Shown: positions 27,522-37,123, counted from the stretch's first letter. The stretch is 58,012 nt of DNA from Flavobacteriales bacterium (GCA_002707525.1 PAND01000028.1:1-58012); one strand, 5' to 3'. Numbers and translations are program-made. The notes: generated by a model not told the origin, from the sequence alone.

Positions 27522-30335
27522 TTATTGCAATTCTGCAGCAAGAAATTGACCTGTAATACTCTCTTTATTAGTTATCACTTCCTCTGGACTTCCTATGGCA
27601 ATAATATGCCCTCCACCAGATCCGCCTTCTGGCCCCAAGTCAATGATATGGTCTGCTTGCTTAATAACATCCATGTTGTGTTCAATGATGATGACCGTGT
27701 TACCTTGATCAACGAGTTGCTGAATAACCTCCATGAGAACACGCACATCCTCAAAATGCAGCCCTGTTGTAGGTTCGTCCAAGATATACATGGTACTTCC
27801 TGTATCTTTTTTACTCAGTTCAGAGGCTAATTTCACGCGTTGTGCCTCCCCACCACTTAGTGTGGTTGAGGGTTGCCCTAACCGAACGTATCCAAGTCCT
27901 ACATTAACAAGTGTACTAAGTTTAAGGCTGATTTTAGGAATAAGTTCAAAGAACGTAAGGGCGTCCTCAATACTCATGTTCAATACATCACTGATACTTT
28001 TACCCTTGTACCTAACTTCTAGTGTCTCTCGGTTAAATCTTTTGCCTTGGCAAGTCTCACAGTGCACATAAACATCCGGGAGAAAATTCATCTCAATAAC
28101 TCTTAACCCTCCTCCTTCGCACGTTTCACATCTGCCTCCCTTCACATTAAAGGAGAATCTACCAGGCTTATAGCCTCTGATTTTACTTTCAGGAAGGTTG
28201 GCGTATAGTTGCCGAATTTCAGACCATACACCCGTGTAGGTGGCTGGATTTGATCGGGGTGTCCGACCAATAGGACTTTGGTCAATATCAATAATTTTAT
28301 CAATATGCTCAGCACCCTCTATGCTTTGATATGGCATTGGTTTTCCTACTGCACGGAAGATGAGGTGATTCAGAATGGGGTAAAGCGTCCCATTTATCAA
28401 TGTGCTCTTGCCGCTGCCGCTGACGCCTGTGACACAAGTAAGAACGCCCAATGGAATGGACACAGAAACATTTTGAAGATTATTTCCTGAGGCACCGTTC
28501 AAAATGATTTGCTTGCTTGCTATTCGTCTATTTTGAGGTGTAGGTACATGACGGTCGCCGTTTAGATATTCCGCTGTGATGCTCTTTGCTTTGCGTATAT
28601 CTTCAATTCTGCCTTGAGCAACAATATTACCTCCATGAATACCTGCTTTAGGGCCAATGTCCAATATGAAGTCAGCGGTTTGAATCATGTCCTTATCGTG
28701 TTCAACAACAACAACGCTATTGCCAATGTCACGCAATTGTTTTAAACTATCAATAAGTCTAGCATTGTCGCGTTGATGAAGACCAATTGATGGTTCATCC
28801 AATATATATAGCACGTTGACTAGTTGAGATCCAATTTGAGTGGCCAGGCGAATTCGTTGCGCTTCACCACCGCTCAAACTTCGTGCACTTCTGTTCAGGT
28901 TCAAATAGCCTAAACCAACGTCTAGTAAGAATGTTGTTCTTGCTTTGAGTTCTTTGACTATTTCTTCGGCAATTTTCCATTCCTTTGGATTGAGCCGATT
29001 CTCTAATTCCTTCACCCATTCTATAAAGTGAATAAGACTCATGCTGCTTACTTCACTTATACTTCGACCTGCTATTTTAAAATGCAAGCTTTCACGTTTC
29101 AATCGCGCACCTTTGCAGCTTGAACAAGTTACATTGTCCATGAAATCGTCTGCCCAACGCTGAATGGCCCGACTTTTAGTATCTCTAGATTGTGAAGCAA
29201 TAAAGTGCACCACACCTTCAAAATTCACCTTGTATTCTTTGGTAACACCAATAGCTTTATGGTCAATAGTCATTACCTCATTAGTCCCGTAAAGAATGAT
29301 GTCAAGAGCATTTTGTGGGATATCTTCAATTGCAGTGTCTAAATCAAAGCCGTGCTTTACGGCTATAATTTCTAATTGATTGAATATCCAGTTCTTTTTG
29401 TATTCACCAACAGGTGCAAACCCTCCTTTGCGAATTGTTCTCTTTGGATCTGGAATTACCTTCTCTAGATTGACCTCTTTTAGGGTACCCAAACCGTCAC
29501 ATTTAAGGCAAGCTCCTTTAGGACTATTGAACGAAAAAGTATTTGGTTCGGGTTCTTGGTAGGCAATACCGCTGCTTGGGCACATGAGTTGCCTAGAAAA
29601 GTAGGCAGTCTCTTCTGAATCTAAATCTATGATTGCGATTGTACCTTTGCCATGCATCATGGCTGTTTCAACGCTTTGTGCGATTCTTTTCTCTGCGGTA
29701 GCTGACACTCGTATGCGATCAACTAAGATTTCAATGTCATGTGTCTTATATCGGTCTAACCGGAAACCACTACTTACTTCTACGATAGTTCCGTCTACTC
29801 GGGCCCTAACAAAGCCCATACGAACAATTTGTTCGAAAAGTTCCCGATAATGCCCTTTCCTGGCACGAACCACAGGAGCTAAAATGGCAACCCTCTTATT
29901 CACAAAGCGTTCACCAATTAATTCTATAATTTGAGCATCGGTATAGCTCACCATAGGCTCTCCCGAGTTGTAACTGTAGGCAGTGGAGGCTCGAGCGAAA
30001 AGAAGCCTAAGGAAATCACTTAATTCTGTTACGGTCCCTACGGTAGATCTTGGATTTCTTGAAGTAGTCTTTTGTTCAATAGAGATTACCGGACTTAACC
30101 CCTCAATTTTATCAACCTCAGGTCGCTCCATGGTACCTAAGAATTGACGGGCATAGGAGGAAAAGGTTTCCATATACCTTCGCTGTCCTTCTGCGTAAAT
30201 CGTATTGAAGGCTAACGAACTTTTACCGGAACCACTTAGACCTGTTATAACAACAAGTGAATTCCGTGGAATTTTAACATCTATGTTACGCAGATTATGC
30301 GCCTTGGCGCCATATACTTCAATGTAATCGCTCAT
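27522..30335 (-). CDS. uvrA: Excinuclease ABC subunit A
   Basis: DNA damage recognition ATPase of nucleotide excision repair, 937 residues. It has two ABC modules: Walker A GLSGSGKS at residues 32-39 and GVSGSGKST in the second half, with signatures SLSGGEAQRIRLA and TLSGGEAQRVKLA and Walker B sequences ending ILDEPSIGLH and ILDEPTTGLH. The C-terminal zinc finger is complete (CETCEGGG, then CETCQGKRF). The first zinc module reads CPSSG in place of CxxC, so it lacks one ligand. The start is two bases after the lytic transglycosylase stop. Confidence 0.98.
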   Translation of the reverse strand: MSDYIEVYGAKAHNLRNIDVKIPRNSLVVITGLSGSGKSSLAFNTIYAEGQRRYMETFSSYARQFLGTMERPEVDKIEGLSPVISIEQKTTSRNPRSTVGTVTELSDFLRLLFARASTAYSYNSGEPMVSYTDAQIIELIGERFVNKRVAILAPVVRARKGHYRELFEQIVRMGFVRARVDGTIVEVSSGFRLDRYKTHDIEILVDRIRVSATAEKRIAQSVETAMMHGKGTIAIIDLDSEETAYFSRQLMCPSSGIAYQEPEPNTFSFNSPKGACLKCDGLGTLKEVNLEKVIPDPKRTIRKGGFAPVGEYKKNWIFNQLEIIAVKHGFDLDTAIEDIPQNALDIILYGTNEVMTIDHKAIGVTKEYKVNFEGVVHFIASQSRDTKSRAIQRWADDFMDNVTCSSCKGARLKRESLHFKIAGRSISEVSSMSLIHFIEWVKELENRLNPKEWKIAEEIVKELKARTTFLLDVGLGYLNLNRSARSLSGGEAQRIRLATQIGSQLVNVLYILDEPSIGLHQRDNARLIDSLKQLRDIGNSVVVVEHDKDMIQTADFILDIGPKAGIHGGNIVAQGRIEDIRKAKSITAEYLNGDRHVPTPQNRRIASKQIILNGASGNNLQNVSVSIPLGVLTCVTGVSGSGKSTLINGTLYPILNHLIFRAVGKPMPYQSIEGAEHIDKIIDIDQSPIGRTPRSNPATYTGVWSEIRQLYANLPESKIRGYKPGRFSFNVKGGRCETCEGGGLRVIEMNFLPDVYVHCETCQGKRFNRETLEVRYKGKSISDVLNMSIEDALTFFELIPKISLKLSTLVNVGLGYVRLGQPSTTLSGGEAQRVKLASELSKKDTGSTMYILDEPTTGLHFEDVRVLMEVIQQLVDQGNTVIIIEHNMDVIKQADHIIDLGPEGGSGGGHIIAIGSPEEVITNKESITGQFLAAELQ

Positions 30336-30337
30336 AT

Positions 30338-31231
30338 CTATTTGGCAACAAGTAGGGCATAAGTGTTATTGGCACTGTTGGTCAGTTTATTAGAGCGAAT
30401 CCATGGATTATATAATCTAAGTTCCTTGTAAGTAATATCATGTTGCTCTGCCCAATTTACCCAGCTAGAGACGGGACTATCTAACATGACGGTATCAAAT
30501 GCCGGCAATTGATAACCTTCGTTATTGTGGTATATGTATCCGTAATCACTTAAATGTTCGTGAATATGCTTAACAGCTGCAATCCTAAATATGTATCGTG
30601 CGGTTTCATTATTGAGCCTGAGGTCATAATAATTATCTACACGCTGCTCTTGCAGTCTATTTGCCGTGCCGCTCATACCCATGTTGTAAGAAGCTGCAGC
30701 TAAAGTCCAATTATCAAATCTTTCGTAGGCTTCGTTTAGATAGGAGCAAGCCGCTCTAGTAGCCTTCTCCAAGTGGTAACGTTGGTCAATTTCATTATCA
30801 ATTTGTAAGCCTTTTTCGCGCCCAGTAGATTTCATGATTTGCCATGGACCAGCAGCGCCCGCAGGACTTACTATATTTTGCAATCCACTTTCAATTAGTG
30901 CCAAATACTTGAAATCGTCTGGTATGCCTTCCTCTTTTAAAATAGTTTCAATAATGGGAAACCATTTATCGCTTCGTTTTAGCATCAATAAGTTATTGCT
31001 TTGCCAATAGGAATTTACCAATATCTCTCTATCTAATCTTTCCTGTATATCCAAACTGCTTAAGGGTAATTCTTCGCCAGCAATACTTAGCGATTGTGGA
31101 AGTTCAAATGACCGTACCGTGCTTGCAGCATTTTCTGCAGAATGCAGTTGTTCAGGTGATGCGGAAGTAATAGTAAGTACTGCCAAGGTCAATACTGCAC
31201 CGGCTATTAAGCTTATAATGCTACTTTTCAT
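30338..31231 (-). CDS. Membrane-associated lytic transglycosylase (SLT domain)
   Basis: A 297-residue cell-wall enzyme. An N-terminal signal/membrane segment (residues 5-23) precedes a linker and an SLT domain at about 95-235. The catalytic Glu is E114 in ALIESGLQN, followed by SPAGAAGPWQIMKSTG and later AAASYNMGMSG, all typical of MltE/MltD-like lytic transglycosylases, which cleave peptidoglycan to 1,6-anhydro ends. A short C-terminal part could be a degenerate LysM-like region (TYKELRLYNPWIRSN). The start overlaps the rfbC end by 11 bases, and uvrA begins two bases after its stop. Confidence 0.9.
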   Translation of the reverse strand: MKSSIISLIAGAVLTLAVLTITSASPEQLHSAENAASTVRSFELPQSLSIAGEELPLSSLDIQERLDREILVNSYWQSNNLLMLKRSDKWFPIIETILKEEGIPDDFKYLALIESGLQNIVSPAGAAGPWQIMKSTGREKGLQIDNEIDQRYHLEKATRAACSYLNEAYERFDNWTLAAASYNMGMSGTANRLQEQRVDNYYDLRLNNETARYIFRIAAVKHIHEHLSDYGYIYHNNEGYQLPAFDTVMLDSPVSSWVNWAEQHDITYKELRLYNPWIRSNKLTNSANNTYALLVAK

Positions 31232-31775
31232 AGGTGAAGGGCGAGTTAAAATCTTTTAATTGAGGTCCTGTTTGATCTTTCTCACTGAGGTTTGGATTAC
31301 TCATACCCCAATCAATCCCTAAGTCAGGGTCATTCCACAAAATATTTCCTTCATGTTCAGGGCTGTAGGTACTTGTGCATTTGTATAAAAAAACCGTTTC
31401 ATCCTCCAAGGTGGCAAATCCGTGTGCAAATCCTGCAGGTATCCACAGCATTATTTTGTTAGTACCGCTGAGTACTATGCTGTAATGTTCTCCGTAAGTC
31501 GGCGATCCATTTCGGATGTCAACAGCAATATCAAGAACACTTCCTTTTTGGACTCTTACAAGTTTTCCTTGAGCCATAGGGGGCGATTGGAAGTGAAGCC
31601 CTCGAACTACACCTTTACCCGATAGGCTCTCGTTGTCTTGAATAAAATGCGCATCTATACCTGCACGGATAAAATGGTCTTTGTTGAAGGATTCAAAAAA
31701 GTAGCCTCGGTCGTCACCAAAGACATTCGGTTCTACAATAAATAAATCTGGTATGGGCGTAGGAATAAATTTCAT
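31221..31775 (-). CDS. rfbC: dTDP-4-dehydrorhamnose 3,5-epimerase
   Basis: Third enzyme of dTDP-L-rhamnose synthesis, acting on dTDP-4-keto-6-deoxyglucose. The 184 residues are standard. The cupin barrel carries YFFESFNKDHF, QDNESLSGKGVVRGLHFQ with the catalytic His, and IPAGFAHGFATLEDET. The other rhamnose genes (rfbA, rfbB, rfbD) are not in the window, so the pathway is scattered in this genome. The gene overlaps the transglycosylase gene by 11 bases and sits 24 bases after the hydrolase gene. Confidence 0.95.
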   Translation of the reverse strand: MKFIPTPIPDLFIVEPNVFGDDRGYFFESFNKDHFIRAGIDAHFIQDNESLSGKGVVRGLHFQSPPMAQGKLVRVQKGSVLDIAVDIRNGSPTYGEHYSIVLSGTNKIMLWIPAGFAHGFATLEDETVFLYKCTSTYSPEHEGNILWNDPDLGIDWGMSNPNLSEKDQTGPQLKDFNSPFTYEK

Positions 31776-31799
31776 AACCCAAAAATAAAAGGATAAGGG

Positions 31800-32462
31800 C
31801 TAAACAAGCGTTGGGTCCACCTTTTCTTTCAGCAAATTTGAAATTTGTGCGCTGTGCGTTGTAAAACTCAAATGAGTTGCACCTTGCAGAATCCAGAAAC
31901 GGTCTTTTGAAGGCTTTTGAATAGAAAAAACAGGGTCTAATTCTCCAAGAATGGTATCAACGGGAGCTAGTGGTATTGGTTTTTCCCAATACAATATTGC
32001 GGTCAGTACCCAACGATAATATTTACAATCAAATTGCTCCATAGTTTCAAGAAGTAAATCTAACTGTCTAGAAGGTTTTGTCTTGAGTCTAGTCATTCCT
32101 TTAATTAATGATAAAATCATTCCTTCGGGTGCCCAACGCAAAATCCCTGTGAAACCAAGGTTTCTATACATTGGCTTCAATACTGCCTCATAATGAAGAG
32201 AGTTAAGCAATACAACACGCTGCACTTCATTTCTCGATGCCCAATCTTGTGCAACTATTCCTCCAAAACTATATCCAAATAGCAGGTCATTTGGCTGGAT
32301 GGGGTAGGCTCCTAAAAACCTATCTGCATATTCTGAAAGTGATTCATCCGTTTTGGGTTCAATCCACTCCAAAAAAGTTGCGTTCCAAGGAAATCTAAAT
32401 GACTTAAAAATCCTTGAATCTGCGCCCATTCCCGGCAATACCCAAACTCTACACTCTGACAT
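31800..32462 (-). CDS. Alpha/beta hydrolase of unknown substrate
   Basis: A 220-residue alpha/beta hydrolase fold protein. The N-terminal strand leads into LPGMGADSRIF, an oxyanion-loop-like segment, and the nucleophile elbow GYSFGG places Ser65 as nucleophile. An acidic residue near 175 (TILGELDPVF) and a His in GATHLSF complete a plausible triad. The protein lacks features of a named esterase, lipase or thioesterase class. Its start overlaps the inositol monophosphatase stop by one base, so it is translationally coupled. Function not assignable. Confidence 0.78.
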   Translation of the reverse strand: MSECRVWVLPGMGADSRIFKSFRFPWNATFLEWIEPKTDESLSEYADRFLGAYPIQPNDLLFGYSFGGIVAQDWASRNEVQRVVLLNSLHYEAVLKPMYRNLGFTGILRWAPEGMILSLIKGMTRLKTKPSRQLDLLLETMEQFDCKYYRWVLTAILYWEKPIPLAPVDTILGELDPVFSIQKPSKDRFWILQGATHLSFTTHSAQISNLLKEKVDPTLV

Positions 32463-33259
32463 TAACGTACATGTTGCTTTATAGTAGTATATACAAGCGG
32501 ATGAATAGATTTGTTCGCAGCAATAATACTATCTGATGCAATAGCAACATTTATATTTTCGAAATTCGTAACAATGCCTCCTGCTTCACGAACAAGTACA
32601 ATGCCTGCAGCCACATCCCATGGACTTAGTCCGTATTCAAAGTATCCATCAAATCGTCCACATGCCGTATAAGCTAAATCTACCGCCGCGGTACCAATTC
32701 GTCTAACACCTCTTGTATGTTGATAAAAATGAGCAAGAGTATTCTGGAAGCCCTGAAGTTTTGAAAATTCATAATAAGGAAAGCCGGTAGCCAATAATGT
32801 ATTCTTAAGTTCCTTGGTACTGGTCACGGAAATAGGTGAGCCGTTTAAGAACGCACCACCATCTTTATATGCAGTAAAGCTTTCGTCCATACCAACTTCA
32901 TAAACTACACCTAACACAGGTTCGCCGTGATGTAACAGTGCAATACTTACACTAAAAATAGGTAATCCATGTACAAAATTAGTTGTCCCATCCAACGGGT
33001 CAATGACCCATAAATATTGTTTGGTTGTGTCTTGAGGTGTAGTGCCCTCCTCTGTAAGGAATCCGGCTTCAGGAATGAGGAGTTTTAACGCAGAAACAAT
33101 GAGCTTTTCAGCAGACCTGTCTACATTGCTCACTAAAGCGTTCAAACTTTTTAGTTCAACAAGATTGCGATCAAAATTCGTTTGCGATTTTCGTAAGTAT
33201 GCACCTGCCTCTTTTGCAATATTTGCAACATCAGGGGCAAGGACACTTAGGTCAATCAT
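32462..33259 (-). CDS. Inositol monophosphatase family protein
   Basis: A 265-residue phosphatase of the SuhB/IMPase family. The metal-binding motifs are complete: FLTEEG around E70-E71, WVIDPLDGTTNFVHG with D87 and D90, and the C-terminal WDVAAGIVLVREAGG containing the third metal Asp. It acts on myo-inositol monophosphates or related sugar phosphates; the same fold can act on fructose 1,6-bisphosphate or 3'-phosphoadenosine 5'-phosphate, but the sequence best fits the inositol monophosphatase group. The start overlaps the upstream 92-residue gene by four bases (ATGA) and its stop overlaps the hydrolase start by one. Confidence 0.9.
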   Translation of the reverse strand: MIDLSVLAPDVANIAKEAGAYLRKSQTNFDRNLVELKSLNALVSNVDRSAEKLIVSALKLLIPEAGFLTEEGTTPQDTTKQYLWVIDPLDGTTNFVHGLPIFSVSIALLHHGEPVLGVVYEVGMDESFTAYKDGGAFLNGSPISVTSTKELKNTLLATGFPYYEFSKLQGFQNTLAHFYQHTRGVRRIGTAAVDLAYTACGRFDGYFEYGLSPWDVAAGIVLVREAGGIVTNFENINVAIASDSIIAANKSIHPLVYTTIKQHVR

Positions 33260-33534
33260 GCCAATTCTTTCGCGGTATGTTTTAATCGAATGCTTTTACA
33301 AAGAGACTTAAGATTACTCCCTTCTTCATTCGTTGCGCCATAGACTTCCATGACTTGGGTTCGATTTTGGGCATCAAAACCAACCATTCCCACAAAAAGG
33401 CCTTCTCGAATTTTGAATAGGCGGGCTTCGTTGACAATGCCGTCATTTAATTGACCTTCGCTGACAAATTGCCAGAAGTTGGAAAATTCTCGTTCGCTAC
33501 AGAGCGGATTATATTCTAGAAAAATTAGTGGCAT
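33256..33534 (-). CDS. Hypothetical 92-residue protein between mtaB and an IMPase gene
   Basis: I do not recognise this protein. It is soluble with a mixed alpha/beta look (EGLFVGMVGFDAQNRTQVMEVYG) and no signal peptide, membrane segment or cysteine cluster. Coding is supported by its tight fit: the start lies 26 bases inside the 3' end of mtaB in another frame, and the stop overlaps the inositol monophosphatase start as ATGA. It is therefore likely translated by coupling within the murB-to-uvrA chain. Confidence 0.6.
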   Translation of the reverse strand: MPLIFLEYNPLCSEREFSNFWQFVSEGQLNDGIVNEARLFKIREGLFVGMVGFDAQNRTQVMEVYGATNEEGSNLKSLCKSIRLKHTAKELA

Positions 33535-34855
33535 TGGCGGTGCGGTTTTGAATGTCTAATATAGCAAAACCATCATCGCTTATACTTGATAAGCAAAAAG
33601 TTTTAGTTTGAAGTGCTAATTCCGGATTCCAGTAAGTTTTTATTCTAATGTAATTGTCAGTATATCCATACATAAATCCTTTTCGATTTTCACCTTCAAA
33701 AAGTATGGGTCTTTCCTTGCCTAACTGAGTTTCGTAAAAGGCGCGTTTCTTTTTTTCGCTTAAAATTCGCAACATCTTATTGCGACGCTTTCTTTCTTGA
33801 ATAGGAACAACCCCCTGCATTTTTGTAGCCAATGTATCTGAACGTTCGCTGTAGGTAAATACATGTAAGTAGCTCACGGGTAAATTATTAATAAAGTCAT
33901 AGGTTTCTAGAAATAACTCTTCTGTTTCTCCAGGAAACCCAACTATGACATCTACACCAATACACGTGTCTGGATTTATTGATTTGATAGTTTCAACGCG
34001 TTGCGCATATAGATTGCTCATATACCTCCGCTTCATTTTTTTTAAAATCACATCACTTCCGCTTTGTAAGGGAATATGAAAGTGTGGTACAAATTTGCTG
34101 CTCTGTTGAGTGAATTCAATAATTTCATTACGCAACAAATTTGGTTCTATACTTGAAATACGTATGCGGTCTACTTCTGCACGATCATCTAACGCTTGGA
34201 CTAAATCTAAAAAGGTGTTTTCGTGACGTTTATTGCCAAATTCGCCTTTTCCATAATCTCCAACATTTACTCCAGTTAAAACAATTTCGCGTATGCCTTT
34301 TTCTGCTATTTCTTGTGCACGCAGAATTACATTTTCTAAGGTGTCACTTCTTGAAATTCCCCTAGCGAGGGGTATAGTGCAATAGGTGCATTTGTAATCG
34401 CACCCGTCTTGTACTTTAAGGAATGCTCTAGTCCTGTCACCGGCGCTGTATGAACTTACAAAACTATCTGCTTTACTGATTTCACAGCTGTGAACGTTTG
34501 CATTACCATGAGTTTTTTTTAATGCACCAAGAAACTGGGTGACATTGAATTTTTCCGTTGCACCTAACACCAAGTCCACACCGGGCATTTCCATGATTTG
34601 TTTGGGCTTCAATTGAGCATAGCAACCAACAATAACTATAAATCCATCAGGATTTGCTCTCAACGCCCTTCCAACAATATTTCTGCACTCACGATCGGCG
34701 TTTTCAGTAACTGAACATGTGTTAATAACGTATACGTCTGCAGCATTCTTGAAGGATACCTCCTCAAAACCGTTTGATTTAAAGTCTTTAGCAATTGTGG
34801 AAGTCTCTGCAAAATTGAGCTTACATCCAAGCGTATGGAAGGCAACACTTGGCAT
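33509..34855 (-). CDS. mtaB: tRNA (N6-threonylcarbamoyladenosine(37)-C2)-methylthiotransferase MtaB
   Basis: Radical-SAM enzyme that adds a methylthio group to t6A37 of tRNAs reading ANN codons. The 448 residues have an N-terminal UPF0004 domain with TLGCKLNFAET (C11) and NTCSVTENAD, then the radical-SAM cluster motif with C152, C156 and C159 in DGCDYKCTYC, and a C-terminal TRAM-like region. The extended sequence PLQSGSDVILKKMKRRY is a family hallmark. MiaB is a less likely alternative, since the N-terminal CKLN pattern is that of MtaB. Its start and the murB stop share one base. Confidence 0.93.
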   Translation of the reverse strand: MPSVAFHTLGCKLNFAETSTIAKDFKSNGFEEVSFKNAADVYVINTCSVTENADRECRNIVGRALRANPDGFIVIVGCYAQLKPKQIMEMPGVDLVLGATEKFNVTQFLGALKKTHGNANVHSCEISKADSFVSSYSAGDRTRAFLKVQDGCDYKCTYCTIPLARGISRSDTLENVILRAQEIAEKGIREIVLTGVNVGDYGKGEFGNKRHENTFLDLVQALDDRAEVDRIRISSIEPNLLRNEIIEFTQQSSKFVPHFHIPLQSGSDVILKKMKRRYMSNLYAQRVETIKSINPDTCIGVDVIVGFPGETEELFLETYDFINNLPVSYLHVFTYSERSDTLATKMQGVVPIQERKRRNKMLRILSEKKKRAFYETQLGKERPILFEGENRKGFMYGYTDNYIRIKTYWNPELALQTKTFCLSSISDDGFAILDIQNRTANATNFSRI

Positions 34856-35862
34856 TAAATAAGATTTACTTCAGGTTCAAGTTGGATACCAAAACGAGTA
34901 TACACATCTTCAATGATGCGCTGTGAAAGCGCGTGAATTTCACTCCCCGTGGCGTTACCATAGTTTACTAAAACTAATGCTTGCTTTTTATGCACGCCGG
35001 CATCTTTTTTACGAAACCCCTTCCACCCACACTGTTCAATGATCCAACCTGCGGCGATTTTTTTGCCGCTCTCTGCGGTGTATGTAGGTATACCGGGATA
35101 GTTCTTGATGAGTTCTGTAGCCTGTACCTCTGTAACTATTGGATTTTTAAAAAAAGAACCGCTATTACCGATTTTTGACGGATCAGGGAGTTTGCTTTTG
35201 CGTATTGCAACAACAACATCACTAATTTGCTTAGGTGTAGGTTCGCTAACATCTATTTTATCAAGTTCACTTTTTATTGCTCCGTAATCTGCAATAATTC
35301 GATGATTTCTCTTAGTCAATTGTAATGTTACTTGGGTAATGACTGTTTTTCCTTTCCATTCATTCTTGAAAATACTATTTCGATAACCAAAACGTACATC
35401 TTCTTTAGAAAGCTTAAAAGGTGAGCCATCTGCAATCAGTATACCCTCACAACTCACAAAGACGTCTTGTAATTCCACACCGTAAGCGCCTATATTTTGC
35501 ACTGGAGCTGTTCCGCAGTTCCCTGGAATAAGGCTTAAATTTTCAAGACCGCCAAATCCTTGCATTAAGGTCCATAGTACAGCTTCATGCCAATTTTCAC
35601 CTGCCCCAAAGCTTATATGAATGTAATCGTCATCCTCAAAGACAACTTCCCGGCCATGAATATCTACTTTTAAAACATCGCCTTCTACGTCTTTAGTTAG
35701 CAGCATATTAGAGCCGCCACCAAGAACTAGGGCAGGAGCACCGTGATGCAGAAGATAGTTTTCTATTTCCTCCTTGCTCTGTGCCCAAATTAATCGGCTT
35801 GCCTTTTGATCAATACCAAAGGTGTTTAGCTTCTTTAAGCTCTGATTAATCTGTACAATCAC
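34855..35862 (-). CDS. murB: UDP-N-acetylenolpyruvoylglucosamine reductase
   Basis: FAD-dependent reductase that completes UDP-N-acetylmuramate synthesis for peptidoglycan. The 335 residues fit the type I (E. coli-like) group. The FAD-binding part shows PALVLGGGSNMLLTKD and IPGNCGTAPVQNIGAYGVE, the latter with the conserved proline-glycine loop. The active-site region has FGYRNSIFK and GNSGSFFKNP with the catalytic Ser. It follows the aminotransferase by nine bases and its stop shares one base with the mtaB start. No other mur genes are in the window. Confidence 0.96.
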   Translation of the reverse strand: MIVQINQSLKKLNTFGIDQKASRLIWAQSKEEIENYLLHHGAPALVLGGGSNMLLTKDVEGDVLKVDIHGREVVFEDDDYIHISFGAGENWHEAVLWTLMQGFGGLENLSLIPGNCGTAPVQNIGAYGVELQDVFVSCEGILIADGSPFKLSKEDVRFGYRNSIFKNEWKGKTVITQVTLQLTKRNHRIIADYGAIKSELDKIDVSEPTPKQISDVVVAIRKSKLPDPSKIGNSGSFFKNPIVTEVQATELIKNYPGIPTYTAESGKKIAAGWIIEQCGWKGFRKKDAGVHKKQALVLVNYGNATGSEIHALSQRIIEDVYTRFGIQLEPEVNLI

Positions 35863-35871
35863 GGTTTCTAA

Positions 35872-37071
35872 TTATCTAGTAGTATGAGGATAATCCTCTA
35901 ATGCAGCTCTTAATATTTTAATACACTCTTTTAACGCATCTGTATTAAGGACATAAGCGAGTCTTGCCTGCTGCACGCCCAATTCAGGCTTTGCATAAAA
36001 TCCTGCGGCAGGTGCCATCATTAACGTCGCTCCTTGGTAATTAAAATCGCTAAGTAGCCATTGCGCAAAGTGCTCTGCATTTTCAACTGGAAAGGATGCA
36101 ACGGCATAAAAGGCTCCTTGTGGCATTGGACAGAAAACGCCATCAATACTATTCAAGCCTTCAACCAATACGTTTCTACGTTCCATGTATTCGGCATTGA
36201 CTTGATCAAAATAATCCTGCGGGGTTTTCAATGCTGCTTCACTGGCAATTTGAGCGTAGGTTGGAGGAGAAAGTCGGGCCTGGGCAAATTTCATTGCTGT
36301 AGCCATAAACTCCTTGTTCTTACTCACCAAGCAACCAATTCTTGCACCACACATACTGTATCTTTTGGAGAAACTGTCCACAACAATGGCGTGGTTTTCC
36401 AACCCGTCCATACTTAAGATACTATGGTGTTGCTTGTTGTCGTAGGTGAATTCGCGGTAGACTTCATCTGCAATTAGAAACAAATCGTGCTTTAAAACAA
36501 TAGATTTTAATTGTTCAAGTTCCTCTCTGCTGTATAAGTAGCCCGTTGGGTTACCTGGGTTACAGATTAGAATTCCTTTGGTTTTTGCAGTTATTGCTTT
36601 TTCAAATAGCTCAACAGGTGGCAATGCAAATCCGTTTTCAATATGCGCCTCAACCGACACAACATTTACACCACTTGCCGTGGCAAATCCATTGTAATTT
36701 GCATAAAACGGTTCAGGAATAATAATTTCATCACCTTCATCCATGGCAGAACCAAAAGTAAAAAGAAGCGCCTCTGATCCACCTGTCGTAACTATGATTT
36801 CATCTGTACTAACCGGCAGGTTTTTACCAAAATAATAGTCAGCGAGCCCTTTGCGAAGCGATTCAAATCCTGCACTGTGACTGTAAGCTAGTACAGGTAC
36901 TTGAGCTTCTTTAATGGCCTTCTGGGCCCCTATGGGCGTTTGAATATCTGGCTGACCAATATTTAGATAGTATACTTTATTCCCGTCCCGTTCTGCTTGT
37001 TCTGCAAATGGAACGAGTTTTCGAATTGGGCTTGAAGGCATGTTATGGCCTTTAGTGGATATTGCAGGCAT
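35872..37071 (-). CDS. Class I/II pyridoxal-phosphate aminotransferase
   Basis: A fold-type I aminotransferase of the aspartate aminotransferase group, about 399 residues. Motifs include YLNIGQPDIQTP near the N terminus, VTTGGSEALLFTFGSAMD, ICNPGNPTGYLY, LIADEVYREF with the pyridine-nitrogen Asp, and DSFSKRYSMCGARIG with the Schiff-base lysine. The substrate is not determined; aspartate or an aromatic amino acid are possible. The frame could extend to 37107, but that part overlaps a terminator stem, so the ATG at 37071 (MPAISTKGHN) is chosen. First gene of the murB chain; its promoter is not obvious. Confidence 0.88.
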   Translation of the reverse strand: MPAISTKGHNMPSSPIRKLVPFAEQAERDGNKVYYLNIGQPDIQTPIGAQKAIKEAQVPVLAYSHSAGFESLRKGLADYYFGKNLPVSTDEIIVTTGGSEALLFTFGSAMDEGDEIIIPEPFYANYNGFATASGVNVVSVEAHIENGFALPPVELFEKAITAKTKGILICNPGNPTGYLYSREELEQLKSIVLKHDLFLIADEVYREFTYDNKQHHSILSMDGLENHAIVVDSFSKRYSMCGARIGCLVSKNKEFMATAMKFAQARLSPPTYAQIASEAALKTPQDYFDQVNAEYMERRNVLVEGLNSIDGVFCPMPQGAFYAVASFPVENAEHFAQWLLSDFNYQGATLMMAPAAGFYAKPELGVQQARLAYVLNTDALKECIKILRAALEDYPHTTR

Positions 37072-37093
37072 TAAACTTTGTTTTTGAAAAATA

Positions 37094-37123
37094 AGAAAGC
37101 CCCGCAAAAATACGGGGCTTTCT
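37094..37123 (-). terminator. Intrinsic terminator after the DUF1573 gene
   Basis: An 11-base-pair perfect stem (37094-37104 with 37113-37123) encloses an eight-base loop. Reading on the minus strand, the 3' arm ends CTTTCT and is followed by TATTTTTC, a broken T tract. It separates the DUF1573 gene from the aminotransferase that begins at 37071. Confidence 0.85.
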
